DNA of 64,000 bases, taken from NCBI GenBank assembly GCA_002803225.1, contig NXFV01000964.1, forward strand, positions 1-64,000, in the 5' to 3' direction. The DNA is from Gamarada debralockiae. Lineage: Eukaryota > Ascomycota > Leotiomycetes > Helotiales > Hyphodiscaceae. Position numbers and translations under genes: made by a program. Shown piece after piece: positions 1 through 11,115 of this stretch; positions within the stretch are counted from its first letter, which is position 1; each line of letters opens with the position of its first letter. Under the pieces are notes generated by a model. The model was not told the origin of the DNA and did not search any database. It was given only the letters and a program-made list of their open reading frames with translations.

Positions 1-788
1 ATACAACTCTCCCATCAGTGCCCATAGCCATGGACGCACCACCATATTCATGCACATGTGTTCGTGCGATATATTCTTTCGAAAGGACGTCTTCGCCTCC
101 CCCCAACATCGGCAACGGACACAGCCTCTTCCATTTTCTGACGGCCGATCTTCAAGGGAGTAAACGTTTCCAGTTTTTGGGTCCGCGACAACATCCGAAA
201 GGGTTACGGACTGCCGAGATAACATCTCAGAAGCAATGGGACTTTCCCGCGTCCCGTAGGGAGCGACCTTTGCGGTGCTTGTCATTTTCGAACACTTCAA
301 TTGTGAAAGAGCAGCGAGAGGAAGGGATTGTGAGGTGATTATTGTTGAAAATCTTCAGGGCGTACAGGAAGTTATATAAGGAAGGAAGATTTGGAATCAC
401 CCGACCCCGCTGCCGCTATACACTAGGTCTTACGTTCAGGATTAGGATATGCTTACGAAGTGCGAAGACAATAACTGACGCCCTCCGCCGCCGCATCAGC
501 TTTGAAGTAGAAAATCCTCATTGAAGGTGCATTCGAAGTACTTTGTATTCACTTGACATATAATATCCTTCACTATTCTTCTGGGATTGATCCTCATCGA
601 GTCGGGCTCCCTGACTCTGAGAACTGCTCTGACATGAACGAGGGGAAAAGGTCCGAAACAAGCCAACTGATGTCTCAGAATCAACTTTTCGCAGCTTGAA
701 ACATGGGAGAGGTTCATAAGGCTGATTTCTTAATGAAGAGCGATGACTTGCAAATTGAAAAGCTTCGCTTTATCCCAATCTTCAAACC
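1..788. other. No recognisable gene at the left edge
   Basis: The short open frames here resemble no family I know and have no plausible splice structure. The stretch lies downstream of the decayed HET gene, so it may be its 3' flank. Nothing further is seen. Confidence 0.4.
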
Positions 789-2405
789 TCAGATGCCACT
801 GTTAAACCTTCGGAATTCGCCTCGAACATTCATCCTTCTACAAAGCACTCGCCCACAAGATTGCTATGACTAATTGGAGTTTCTTTGTAGTCTCCCATTT
901 CCGCCTGAATAATACTATCAATAAATGATCCTATTTCATTTCCAATGTTCCTCTGTGGACGCGGTACGAAAGGGAATCTCGTATCCTCTATGAATGAGCA
1001 AAATGAATCTCCTGCAACTGCGGATCTAGGAACCAAACAGAGAGTTTCATTGGCGAGCGAACAGGAAGTATTGGTAGGTTGCATCGTTCTGCTGCATCGC
1101 GTGTAGGAAAAGATACACAGCGAAGTTGATTAATGTCGGCAAATGGGGGATCATCAGTTCTTCGAAGATCCTTGGAACATGTCTCCCAACAGCAACGTAG
1201 TATACGCAGTCGTCTAAGGTGTCCCCCACTTTATCAATAAATACGTCGCTATTATTGTCCGAATCCTTGGGGCCATGTCTCCACATATTTTTCCAACGAC
1301 CGGAGTACTTCGATCTCAGCCCCGGGTTCTTTTCCTCATCAGCAGCGACGTTGTCCTTCTTCGCTTCCATCATGGGTCTAAGGAATTTCGCCAGTGATTG
1401 TAGACATAAGGCCATGCCTCTCAGACCATATACTTCTTCAAGACCTTCAATTCATAGTTTTCTCTTGCATGCCTGAACACAAGAAACCGCAAACATTCCA
1501 TGACGCTTGGTTGGCGGTGATGACGGCGAATACCTTAGAGATCGTGCCAACCAAAAATCCTGCAGAGGCGAGGGTAGAAGGTAAGATCCGGATGCGTTGT
1601 GGGGAAGAAGGCTGAGATCGAAAATACTTTCGCTTTGCGTCCATTGACATAAGGGTCTGCAATGGAGCCACATTTCTATCAAAGCTTGTGGCACTCTCGA
1701 TCATGTGGCAAAGTTGGTTCCATCGCACACGAACTTTTGCCCACTACAACCATGGATCGTATCTTCTGAAAAGATCAATTCTTGGTAAACCCAAACTCGG
1801 GTGAACCAAGGTCGGCTCAAATAATTGACGAAGCTTTTAGCACTGCTCTATTTGTCCCCAGAGAGTACTTCCAACGAAGAACCGGGCAAGTTATACGACG
1901 AATGGACATAGCCCAGAAAAAAGATCTGACTCTCACGTTGCATCTCGGAGGTAGATGATGGTATGCAGGGCATGTTTATAAACCTCTCTCATCACGTTGA
2001 CTTGCTGGGGAAATTTTTCGCATCATTGGTTTGATCGATACAGATTGCGACAGCCCACACTCTTCGTGTTCTTGACGGATCTCGTAAGTGACGCAGTGCA
2101 GATTCCAGGTTGATCGTGACTTTCAGGTGCCTTTCATCGAGCAAGACCGATGTTGTCTCTTCCACATCTCCCAAACGTAGGAGAGAGCGCTGTAATGATC
2201 TACCACATCGTCACCACACTCGCTGAGCGTTGTGTGTATGAGGGAACATTTGACCTTGGATCTGCACAAGGCTGCAGCACCAACAATCGAATGGCATCAA
2301 TCGCACCCAGCGGCTGGTACTCATAAGCGGGGTTGGATCCATGGGAGTTCGAAGCGGAAAATATAATTGTTGATGAGCTTCAGCCGGGTGGCAGTCAGGA
2401 TACAC
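789..2405 (-). pseudogene. Decayed HET-domain (heterokaryon incompatibility) gene
   Basis: HET proteins mediate non-self recognition and cell death in filamentous ascomycetes. Reading leftward, the pieces follow the order of the family: a YEYQPL..IRLL start (about 2340-2280), an HYSALSYVW block (about 2195-2170), an AICIDQTND core motif (about 2060-2010), QQVNVMREVY (about 2010-1980), SRPWFTRVWVYQE (about 1810-1775), and the typical C-terminal NLVGECFVEG followed by a short tail (about 860-790). The pieces lie in different frames. A base appears missing inside the SYVW/GDV block and another just before QQV, and in-frame TGA codons interrupt the middle (near 1933 and 1700). Further frame changes occur near 2225, 1450, 1060 and 838. 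These lesions are not intron-like: no GT-AG pairs bridge them. I infer a non-functional remnant. The family call is fairly secure and the exact ends are approximate. Confidence 0.75.
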
Positions 2406-2732
2406 TGTTGTGCTTCGGTGTTAGTTGAATGCAACTTTGGAGTTTAACGCCTTGTCCCAGCGGCTCGGCCAATAGTTACCCTGCTATTAAGATGCAGAAG
2501 ATCATCCAGGATCGTGATTTGTTATGTTTTTCCCCCGGGGCTTCATCATTGTAGAACTGGACAGAGTAGACTTGGAGTTGGTGAAGGAAAGAAAACAGAG
2601 AAGGAAGTTGGGAGAATCCGGAAGTCGTCTAAAGCGGCACCACGTTCAGCCGAGGTCCGTGCTTCAACCCCCAGATTAACTTCATTCGGTACGCGCCTCT
2701 CCTAGCTACATCGATTCCAAAAAGCAACCAGA

Positions 2733-4664
2733 ATGAATGTACGCGTACAGCGGTTATTCCGAGGGCGTAAATCGCTCGCATTGCTAGCCAGACGCTGTAT
2801 ATCCACAGAAGTACCTCCTAATCAGTCGCGATATGTCCCAGAGCGCACTCCGGGCCGTCTCTCAGAATTCCAAGGGAAAATACCCAAACTTCCTAGCGAT
2901 GAAGCTCCTAGGATAGACAATGCTACGGGGAAACAAGATAAGCCCCAAGGAGCCTTCTCTCTCCATTCATCGTTGCAAGAAGGTTATGAGGTTGGTGGAC
3001 ACATGAAGCGGGGGAAGGCGTTGAAGGTTCATGACAACAATGGCATGCCTATGTGGGGAGAATGGGGGATTCCAATCAATTTTGTGTCGCGGTCAAGGCC
3101 GCATACTTCTATTTTGTGAGTTTTGCCTGAAGTTTATCTGAAATTATGCTAATAACTGCAGTTTAAACTTCTGGCTGAGGTGGGACTTTTTCGAGGAGAT
3201 TGATATCATGTGGTTTGACATTTCCCTAGAGATAATTGCCGTTGTTCACAGTGTGTGAACCAAGATACTATGCAACGTGCATTTGATACCTTTTTAGTAC
3301 GTTTCGTGTCAAGACTAATCACCCCAGAATCTGACATTATGCCAGATCCCGCACGATGTGATGCCGAAGAGAGTAGTCACAGAAAAGGAAGGCCTACGGG
3401 TGACATGTGAGTGCCCCAGAGCTGCTCTGGAATAAGCTGACGCTCTAAGGGGACCATGAGAACCATGTCAGTCTCTATCCATGGGATTGGCTTCTAAAAC
3501 ATAAGCCAAATATCAGTCTCGATGATCTCACAGGCAGTGACAAGCTGGAGAACCGAGAGACGTGAGTTTAGAAGGCCTTATCGAATTTGGAGCTGATTAT
3601 GCTCAGATACCAATACTGGGGAGCCGAGATTGCAGAAAATCCACCTTCGGTCCATTATGATGAAATTATGGCTGATGACAAGGGGGTGGGGAAATGGACG
3701 GACAAAATCGTAACAACTCTTTCCGAGCTTCACTTCTCAACATTCCGCTGATTGCCACAGATGAAATATGGTTTCAGCTACGTAGATGGATGTCCTGTCT
3801 CACCAGAAAAGACCCAAGAACTTCTCGAACGCATAGCGTTCATTCGCATAACACACTACGGTACCTCCATTACACAATTCCTTACCAAATGCTAACGTAC
3901 ACAGGTGGCTTCTACGACTTCACATCAGACCTCACCATGAAAGACACAGCCTACACCTCCCTCGCTCTCGGCGCCCATACCGACACAACCTATTTCACCG
4001 ATCCGGCCGGGCTGCAGATGTTCCACCTGCTCTCTCACACTGATGGCGAAGGTGGCAAGTCCCTCCTCGTAGACGGTTTCAACGCCGCTCGCAAGTTGAA
4101 AGAAATCTCAAGACCAGCATACGAGTTTCTTTCCAAGACCCCAATTTCCTGGCATGCAAGCGGTAATGAAGGAGTAACCATCACTCCTGGAAAGAAATTT
4201 CCCGTCTTGAACTTCGCGGACCATTTTAATGAGGATCCCGATCCGAGGTTGTTGCAGGTTAGATGGAATAATGATGATAGGGGGGTTGTTCAGTTGAGGG
4301 AGAGGGATGGAATGAGTGCTGATAAGTGGTATGTTGCCGCCAGGCTTTGGAGTGACATTTTGAACAAGGAAAGCAATCAGTATTGGGCGCAATTAGAGCC
4401 AGGGAAGCCATTGAGTACGATCCTACCTCTTTCCGTAGCGGGAGAAATGTCACTGACGATGGTACAGTCTTTGATAACTGGCGAGTCCTGCATGGGAGGT
4501 CTGCATTCACGGGAAAGCGGAGGATGTGTGGCGGTTACAGTGAGTTTCCAAATATCAAGAGGAGGCCTCATACTGATATATTACCAGTCAATCACGACGA
4601 CTTCATATCGAGATGGCGGAACACAAACTTCACAAGAGAAGAGGTGTTGAAGCAGATACTATGA
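2733..4664 (+). CDS. Trimethyllysine dioxygenase (carnitine biosynthesis), ten exons
   Basis: Fe(II)/2-oxoglutarate dioxygenase of the TMLH/BBOX family. It probably hydroxylates N6-trimethyllysine in mitochondria, the first step of carnitine synthesis. Spliced exons: 2733-3115, 3162-3179, 3230-3296, 3346-3406, 3450-3561, 3607-3709, 3761-3860, 3905-4414, 4468-4539 and 4588-4664, giving 500 residues with every junction in phase. The N-terminus is Arg-rich and hydrophobic without acidic residues, like a mitochondrial presequence. A WLRDNCRCSQC motif matches the N-terminal cysteine-rich domain of the family. The iron ligands are visible as H306-T-D308 and H460 in a WRVLHGR motif. The surrounding GGFYDFTSDLT block and the RDDFISRWRNTN-like ending favour TMLH over gamma-butyrobetaine hydroxylase, which remains the alternative. 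Exon 2 is only 18 nt long. No lesion is seen. Confidence 0.85.
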
Positions 4665-6699
4665 TCCGCTTCACTGGGCGCTTTTGACTTACCAATTCGA
4701 AAACAACCTTTGCGAATGCTAAAATGAAATCGGTAAAACAGTAAGCATAGCAATCAATCCGGCCTGGCTCTGATTGTCATGGCCATTTGACATGTTTCAA
4801 TTCATTCCTCGATGCTCGCAATTGCCCCCCCCCTTGCCCTACAACTCCCACCAACGCCAAGAACAAATAAGACTACCACGCTAATACCATTGCTCAATAA
4901 TCCCATGATGTAAACCCTAATATCTAAAATCGCATCGTCAAATGCACAGTCATACTAATAGTAATCACCAGGTGACCATAAAAATCCTGCGAATCAGGCA
5001 AACAAATCACCAGACTCGTATGGATATAAATTTGAGACGTGCAACAAAACTCAACTTTCGCGGACTGTACTAGGATTCACAACCAATCGGCAGTTGCCCG
5101 ACTAGACCCCATCACATGATTTTGTGTCACATGCAGCGGTTGAGAATTCGGCCCGCCTTCCCCGGCTCTTCTCCCTGCCAATCAGTGGAGAAGAGGGTGT
5201 GAAGAGAGACACTAACCCCAATATATTGGCATCAACTATCAAGAAGATAGCGGGGTGTGAGGGACAAATGCATGTGTGGTACGAGTATTTGGAATTCTCG
5301 TATTTGGAAATGTACTGTAAAATGGGAAGGTTGGGGAGGGAGTGCAGATCAGATAAGGATGGAGAGTGTAATTTAGGATAAGCACGTGGTGCCAGCCTCG
5401 TCAAGAGACTTTTCCTAATTGCTTTTTTCTCTTGAAGCAAGGAAGGGAGGAAGGTGAGCGGATTGAGAAGTAGTCGCAGGAACGGTCCGAATGGGGACTG
5501 GTTTTGGTTTCGGGCTGCACATGTAGAGTGGTTACAGTATCAAGGAAATGAGTTGCTGCAAGGCCGGCATACTGCGGGACGGGATTGAGAGGGTGCTCGG
5601 CTGCAGCAAAGACAGGGCCGAGGTGGACAAGGATGTAAAGAATTCGAGAAGTGGGCTGTGAAAGTCAAGCAACTGCAAGTACAGGCCTGTGCGTATACTG
5701 GGCGTGTGTACTTTCGTATCTACCCAAATACTTGTAGCGAAATTAGAGCGGGACAAGGTGTTTAGGGTACTTTGTGATCTGTGCCAGCCTGGAACCCCCT
5801 GGCCTCGCTACAAGTATCTGGGTGGATAGGAAGTAGGCTTCACCCACCCTGCCAGGCGCAACTGGAAGCTTAGAGATCCCGCAGCCTGATGTAAGTTTCT
5901 GATTTTATTCGTGCTGTTGTGCGCTCTGTGCTGTGTTCCAGATCTATCGTACAACAGGTGCCTCCGCTCTTCCTACTCGCTTCTGCTCCTACCCACTCTC
6001 CATCCATCCCACTCTCATCTGCTCCGGGTATCATCTTCTTTTGTCCCATAAGCCAGACTGCCCCCGTGAAGGAACAAAAGAAAAGGAGTCATATTACAAT
6101 GAAAGAAAAATATGGAGGCCGTATCATCCTGAGGAGAATGCAAATGCAATGCCAAGATGCTTCTTTGCATGCATGAAAACAGCGCTGCCGCCCTATGCCG
6201 TTGTGTCGTTGAAGAAAGGAAAATCAATGGTATCATTCATACAAAGCGTGAAGTCAAAATCGAAAAAAGGAAACGAAAAGTGGCGTTGCTTTTTTGGAGC
6301 GTGTGTGTGTATGCCCTGTGTATTAGAAGTCGAGGTTCGTAAACGTTAAAAGTGTAGAAATCGAGCAGCTTTTATCTCGTTGAAGTTGTCGTTGAAAGCG
6401 TCGAATAGGGCTATTAGAAGCGTTCGTTGAAGCCGTAGAAGTTTGGAAGAATCATATACAACCATTGTAGCGGAGGCTCTAATATGCGGTCCATGAATCG
6501 AAGAGTCGTTGGACGTAAACTGCAGAACTGCTTGAATCCATTTAAAGCGTTCCGCAAGGCGTGAATCTGGGGAATCATTCCATTAAAAGCGCGGTCGTAA
6601 AGGCGTAAAATTCGCAAAAGGCCTCCGTGGTGTATCGCTGAAAGTATGAAGCAAGAATGAAGACAGTCAAATCAGTAAGGTCGAAGTAGTGGTGGTAGT
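4665..6699. other. Intergenic, about 2 kb, no supported gene
   Basis: The stretch lies between the 3' ends of the dioxygenase (+) and the AT-hook gene (-), which converge on it. It contains a run of nine C at about 4825-4833. At 6350-6600 there are short, loosely repeated GTTGAAG..GT motifs next to the AT-hook gene's stop. The open frames are short and low in complexity, and I support no gene. Confidence 0.4.
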
Positions 6700-7944
6700 T
6701 CAGTTATCAGAGCGAGCAGGTCTTTGTGGTTCTGGAGACAACAGCTCTTGGATAGCAGGAAAACCAGGTGCCGTAATTCCTCCTTGCTCTGGTTTTGGTG
6801 GTAAAGCTGGCGAGTCTGATGGCTTCTCGGCAGGTTTCGAAGCTGGTGGTTGGGTCTTTTCGAATTGGCCAGAAGGTTGACCGGAAGTTGAGAAACTGCC
6901 TTCGCCTTGACTGGGCTCCTTTGGTGATTTATCAGCTTCCTGCTTTACCGGTTCGAAAGGATTAACTACTTTAGAAGATCTAGAGCTTGGCCGTCCGCGC
7001 TTCTTCTTGCCAGACATATCAGCAGCTGCACCCTCTGAAGATCTGCTTTGGATAGGCGTGCTCATTCTTGCCTCAGGTGCTGGACCAGAAGCAACCATAG
7101 ACGCACTAGCCACTGGATCTCCATATCCCCCGGAACCAATACCAGATTCAGCACTTGCATCTCCTCCCATTGATTCTCTTGCCACAGGTGTTTTGGGAGG
7201 CGGTATGACTTCTCCTCGGGCAATTGCCGCAGCATTTCGAGCCTCAACGTCAGCTTTGGAAGGACGACCCCGCTTCTTTGGTAGAGTAGCTGGGGGAGTG
7301 GATAACGAGAGAGGAGAACCGTTCGAAGACGGCTTAGGTTGGATTCGAATCATGGTATCTGCGCCAGATTGACGGCGCTTTGGAGCTGCTTGGAAGGATT
7401 CGAGGGCTTCCGGCGCGGGTTTTCGCTTTCGTTCTGGGGCGGGGACCGGAAGGCTGGACGCAGGAGCTGTTCGGAGAGTTTCCCACATGTTGACGCATGA
7501 GTTCATGTTCCGGCCTTTAAATTAAGTTAGTGGTTCATGGCATAGGGGTGAAGTGAGTTCGCAGGCTTGCTCTGCGCTGCTTTCGCGATGCCGCAATCGC
7601 TGGAACAAGAGCAGGAGCTGAAGAAAGGAAACTCACCATAAGGCAGAAGCACCTCAGTCCAGATTGGTTGAACATCGCACTCATTAATGAAAGTCAACAG
7701 TTTGTCAACTGGAACCGAACTCGTTTTGATTGCTTCGGAGAGAACAAATCGCTGTTCGCGGGGAGTTGTATTAGTAAATTAGACGCGAGTGATGAGTTGT
7801 AGATGGTGGGACAGCATAGACAATGCGCCTGGAGTCATATAACATGCGCTTTGACAGCTACAATGTAATATATAGTCCCTTGGTCGCAATATCTTCAGCT
7901 ATACTTCTACATACCTTTTCCTTGTCGGAGAAGGGAGCCTCCAT
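6700..7944 (-). CDS. AT-hook protein, uncharacterised, three exons
   Basis: I do not recognise a named orthologue. Exons 7915-7944, 7637-7751 and 6700-7514 join in phase into 319 residues, starting with MEAPFSDKEK. The first 60 residues look like a compact conserved domain (RFVLSEAIKTSS, then LLTFINECDVQPIWTEVLLPYGR split across the second intron). The rest is low-complexity sequence rich in Pro, Ser, Lys and Glu. Two AT-hook motifs of the form KKRGRPS (about residues 128-134 and 219-225) predict binding to the minor groove of AT-rich DNA in the nucleus. Basic stretches near residues 75-95 could be a nuclear localisation signal. The first exon codes for only ten residues, so the start rests on the splice junction, which has a good GTATGT donor and CAG acceptor. 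Chromatin function is inferred from the AT hooks alone. Confidence 0.75.
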
Positions 7945-8816
7945 GGTGTTACCGTATGCCTACGATGTCGAAAGGGGTCGAGGGAGTTGGCGCAGGTCGG
8001 TTGTCTGCTGTGTGTAGCAGCGCTGCAGGGAAGAAGGGAGGAGGAAGAGAGGGTGAGAAGGTAGGTCAGAAGAGGGATTAGAGTTCATTAAGTATCGTGG
8101 AGGCATCTATTCACTTTCGAAAGCTGAATCTAGTGAGCGTGGGAGTGAGGAAGGAGCGTGGGCCCGTGGCAAGAACAATTGTAAATGAGGGCTGAGTGGC
8201 CGCGTGAGATGAACGCGAAACTGGAACTCGCAGACAAGTAGTCTGTAGCGTCTGTCTGCAGGTGTCTCAAGCTACAAACGGGCGTTAAAGGAAGGAAATG
8301 GCCATAATTAAAATTGAGCTTTTCTTTCGTGCATATCGACCTATGCAATGCAGACGCAGCTGGATGGATGCAAAAGCATTCATTGGGCTGCCTCATGCAA
8401 GTGTCAGGATGAGGAGGAAAAATGGGTGTTTAAATTGCTGCTGCCGAATGCTTCGCCCTTGGTGGTGTCGAGTACCGTAGCCTGGGCTTCCCGCTCCTGC
8501 AGCATCAAATTGGCCATAACATCTTTTTACCAGATCTTGCAATTTTGGAAAATGATACAACTTCAACTGTCGTTGGGAATTTGACGGATAGGGGGGACGA
8601 TTCAAATCCTATTGGCCAGGGAAATCTGCTTTGCTGTCCTTGCAGGAGCCAATTCGGAAGCCTCATTGGCAGAGAGTTGAACCCTCAGGACCAGTCAGCG
8701 ATCAGAATCGACCTGGAGTTCTTAGCGACAAGCACAATCCAGCAGTTCGTCACATTTCAACTTCGTAAGGCTGGACGACCTTCTACCGTCTTTCGAACCG
8801 AGCCTCAATCTGGACA

Positions 8817-9185
8817 TCATACTTGATATCGACCATCGTCGCCGGCAACTACGACAACGAAAGTTCCATTGGGTGTGGAGTGGTTGATTCGGGGGAGCAG
8901 CGCGAAAAAAGAGGCCCTCTCTGCGACCGCACGCGAGACCTCGACTTCGAGATCCGATCTTTCGCACTCAACCAAGCATTCTGCGAAGGTTATGGGTCTA
9001 TGAACAATGAACGGCGACCGCAAGCAATTTATATTTTCTGCGGGATATGGAATCTCAATATAACGGCGGAATGCTTCTGTGGGGTGGAGACCCGCGTTAA
9101 TGCAGAGGTGTGCTGGCGGGCTCTTATAGGCATGTACTTCGAGCCAGTCAATCCTTCCGCCCTCTATGTTGGTCATCACTCCTGA
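8817..9185. other. Pair of overlapping antisense open frames, coding status unclear
   Basis: A 120-codon frame on each strand covers almost the same bases (8817-9179 minus, 8823-9185 plus). The minus-strand product has a mixed, protein-like composition (for example a GGRIDWLEVHAYKSPP segment) but matches no family I can name. Having open frames on both strands is often a codon-composition artefact. No splice partners were found on either strand. Confidence 0.2.
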
Positions 9186-9317
9186 CGTCGCTGATAGATT
9201 GATATACCCTAAGTGTCGAAAGTACTCCTTTTATCCGATATGCCGCCACTGAAAAGCGTCGGGCGTTGTGATGGTGGGGGATTGTCGGTGTTGGCAAAGA
9301 TGGATTGGGAGGAGATG

Positions 9318-9870
9318 TATTGAGTTGACAGAGCACTTACATAGGAGCAATCGTTACCGGCCTTGGCCTTTTGATGATGGATTTGGAGACTAGAGTTTGG
9401 GCTTTGGAGACACGTCAAGCAGCAGATGCACACTAAGGCCAGTAAGAGGCGAAGAAAAGGTCGAAATACACTTGGCGAATGAGATACATGCGTGTAAACG
9501 CAGACTGGGTTGACTAGGTTGGAGAGCTCAAAGAGAACATGGGCACCTCCCGGAGACTCACTGAGAAGCAAATGCATACCACTTGGGGCCAATAAATTGT
9601 AGGAAGAGGTCGAGTTGAGTCGACGAACGATATTTAAGCCCACGATCCAGACCGGCCTTGGGCCTGGTAGTGGATGATGTAGGAGTCTGGAGACGCAGCA
9701 AGAGGCATCAAGAAGGAAGAGCACGCCACTTGAGCCGATAAACGGCAAGCGGTTGAGCTAAGTTGACAAACAGAAGACATGTGTGCGAGGAAGATCGGCC
9801 TTGGATCTTTATCAAGGCATTTATTAGGTTGGAGATTCCTCCAAAACGAATTTGCGCACCATTTGGAGAC
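9318..9870. repeat. Degenerate direct repeat, period about 147 bp
   Basis: A module made of a TGAGTTGAC-like box, about 30-40 bp of spacer and an ACCGGCCTTGG-like box recurs with its second box at about 9357, 9651 and 9794. The spacings of 294 and 143 bp fit two periods and one period of roughly 147 bp. Each second box is followed by a GGAG/GGAGAC-rich segment. The copies are strongly diverged. It is unknown whether this was a minisatellite or part of a repetitive protein gene. Confidence 0.35.
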
Positions 9871-11115
9871 TTCTGGCCAGGAAAGGCTCAAGAAGGTTTG
9901 TTGTTTGGAAGTCCCTGAATGGCAGGCACGAGATAGGCATGATCACGAAATGAAGGAACGATATCACCGCCAAAGCTTTGGGATACGTAACAGGTATGTT
10001 TATCATTCAGTGTCTCAATTCTTGCGCGATGGAAATTGGAACATAAGAAAGAGATTGTTCAATCCTTTTGGGCATTTGAATGAGGATGGGCAGATTTCAT
10101 TTGCGATGTCGTCGGTATCCTCGACTTCAACCGCTAAAAAGCCTTGGATGTTCGCGGGACTCTGCTCTGGAGCATTTTAAAGGCTAAAATGGATGGAATT
10201 GAATGATTCTATCTTATATTCCGACTTTTCTCTATTATTTCTCGTCCACTTTTGGTGGTTAGTGGTGGACGGTGGGAGGCTGCCTTGCCTTGCCACAACG
10301 TCATATCCGCAATATTCAAAAGTCAAGTTGGATTCTCTTGAAGGAATCGGATCTATTTTCATAATAACCTCAAAATCATCTAACATGACAGGGCATTATC
10401 AACGTCCAGGGAGAGGGAATTTGGGCTGGGAAACTCGCTCGGACTTTACCGGTCAACTAGCGCCGTCGAGAGGCTCATGCGCTTTCAAAATGTATCTTCG
10501 TAGAAAATCAAAAGCAGTTCAACAGACATTTGGTGGCAACAACGGCGAGGTGCAAAACTCGAATAGTGATATGTGAGCGCATTGCTGGCGATTAAGGGAG
10601 CTTCGAAGTTGAACCAGAATGAGGCACAGGTGACATTGGGTGTCTTCGCCATACATTTATTTCTATTCCATGATTGCGTCTGCGGACTTCCGAGTCTCTC
10701 AAGTTCTCACCATTTTTCTCCTTCGAAGCCGTTCACTCTGGCCGAGAACTTAATGTTCGCGTCGCGCGCCATACCGTCCCAACTTCCCCTCGCTTTCGAC
10801 AACAACTCTCTTCCAACATCCACGATCTTTACCCTTGGGATCGCGAATTGCAGCCAGCCAGGCGCAAGCCCTCCTTTGCCCTCGAGCTTTTCTCCAGGCA
10901 TCCGCCATCTGTGCAGAGAGGAGAGACTCTGCGGATCTTTCGTTTTTTTGCCAATACCATTCTGATTGTGTGGAGGAGGAAAGATAGTTGGTGGTGGTTT
11001 CGCTCTCGCGAAGAACCCAAGTCAAGTCTCAAGTTCGGCTTCGACCTCCAAAAACAACCACACAACCGCGCACGACCACCAAACCTCGACCCTCACTGCG
11101 ATCTAATTCATAACA

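Larger units (their letters stand above)
7945..11115. other. Intergenic region, about 3.2 kb, upstream of set2
   Basis: It holds the likely promoters of the AT-hook gene (left, reading away) and set2 (right; the last about 400 bp are pyrimidine-rich, as is common before fungal starts). It also contains two mutually antisense 120-codon frames at 8817-9185 and a degenerate repeat tract at 9318-9870. A frame at 9779-10180 (+) resembles nothing I know. No gene is supported with confidence. Confidence 0.4.
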
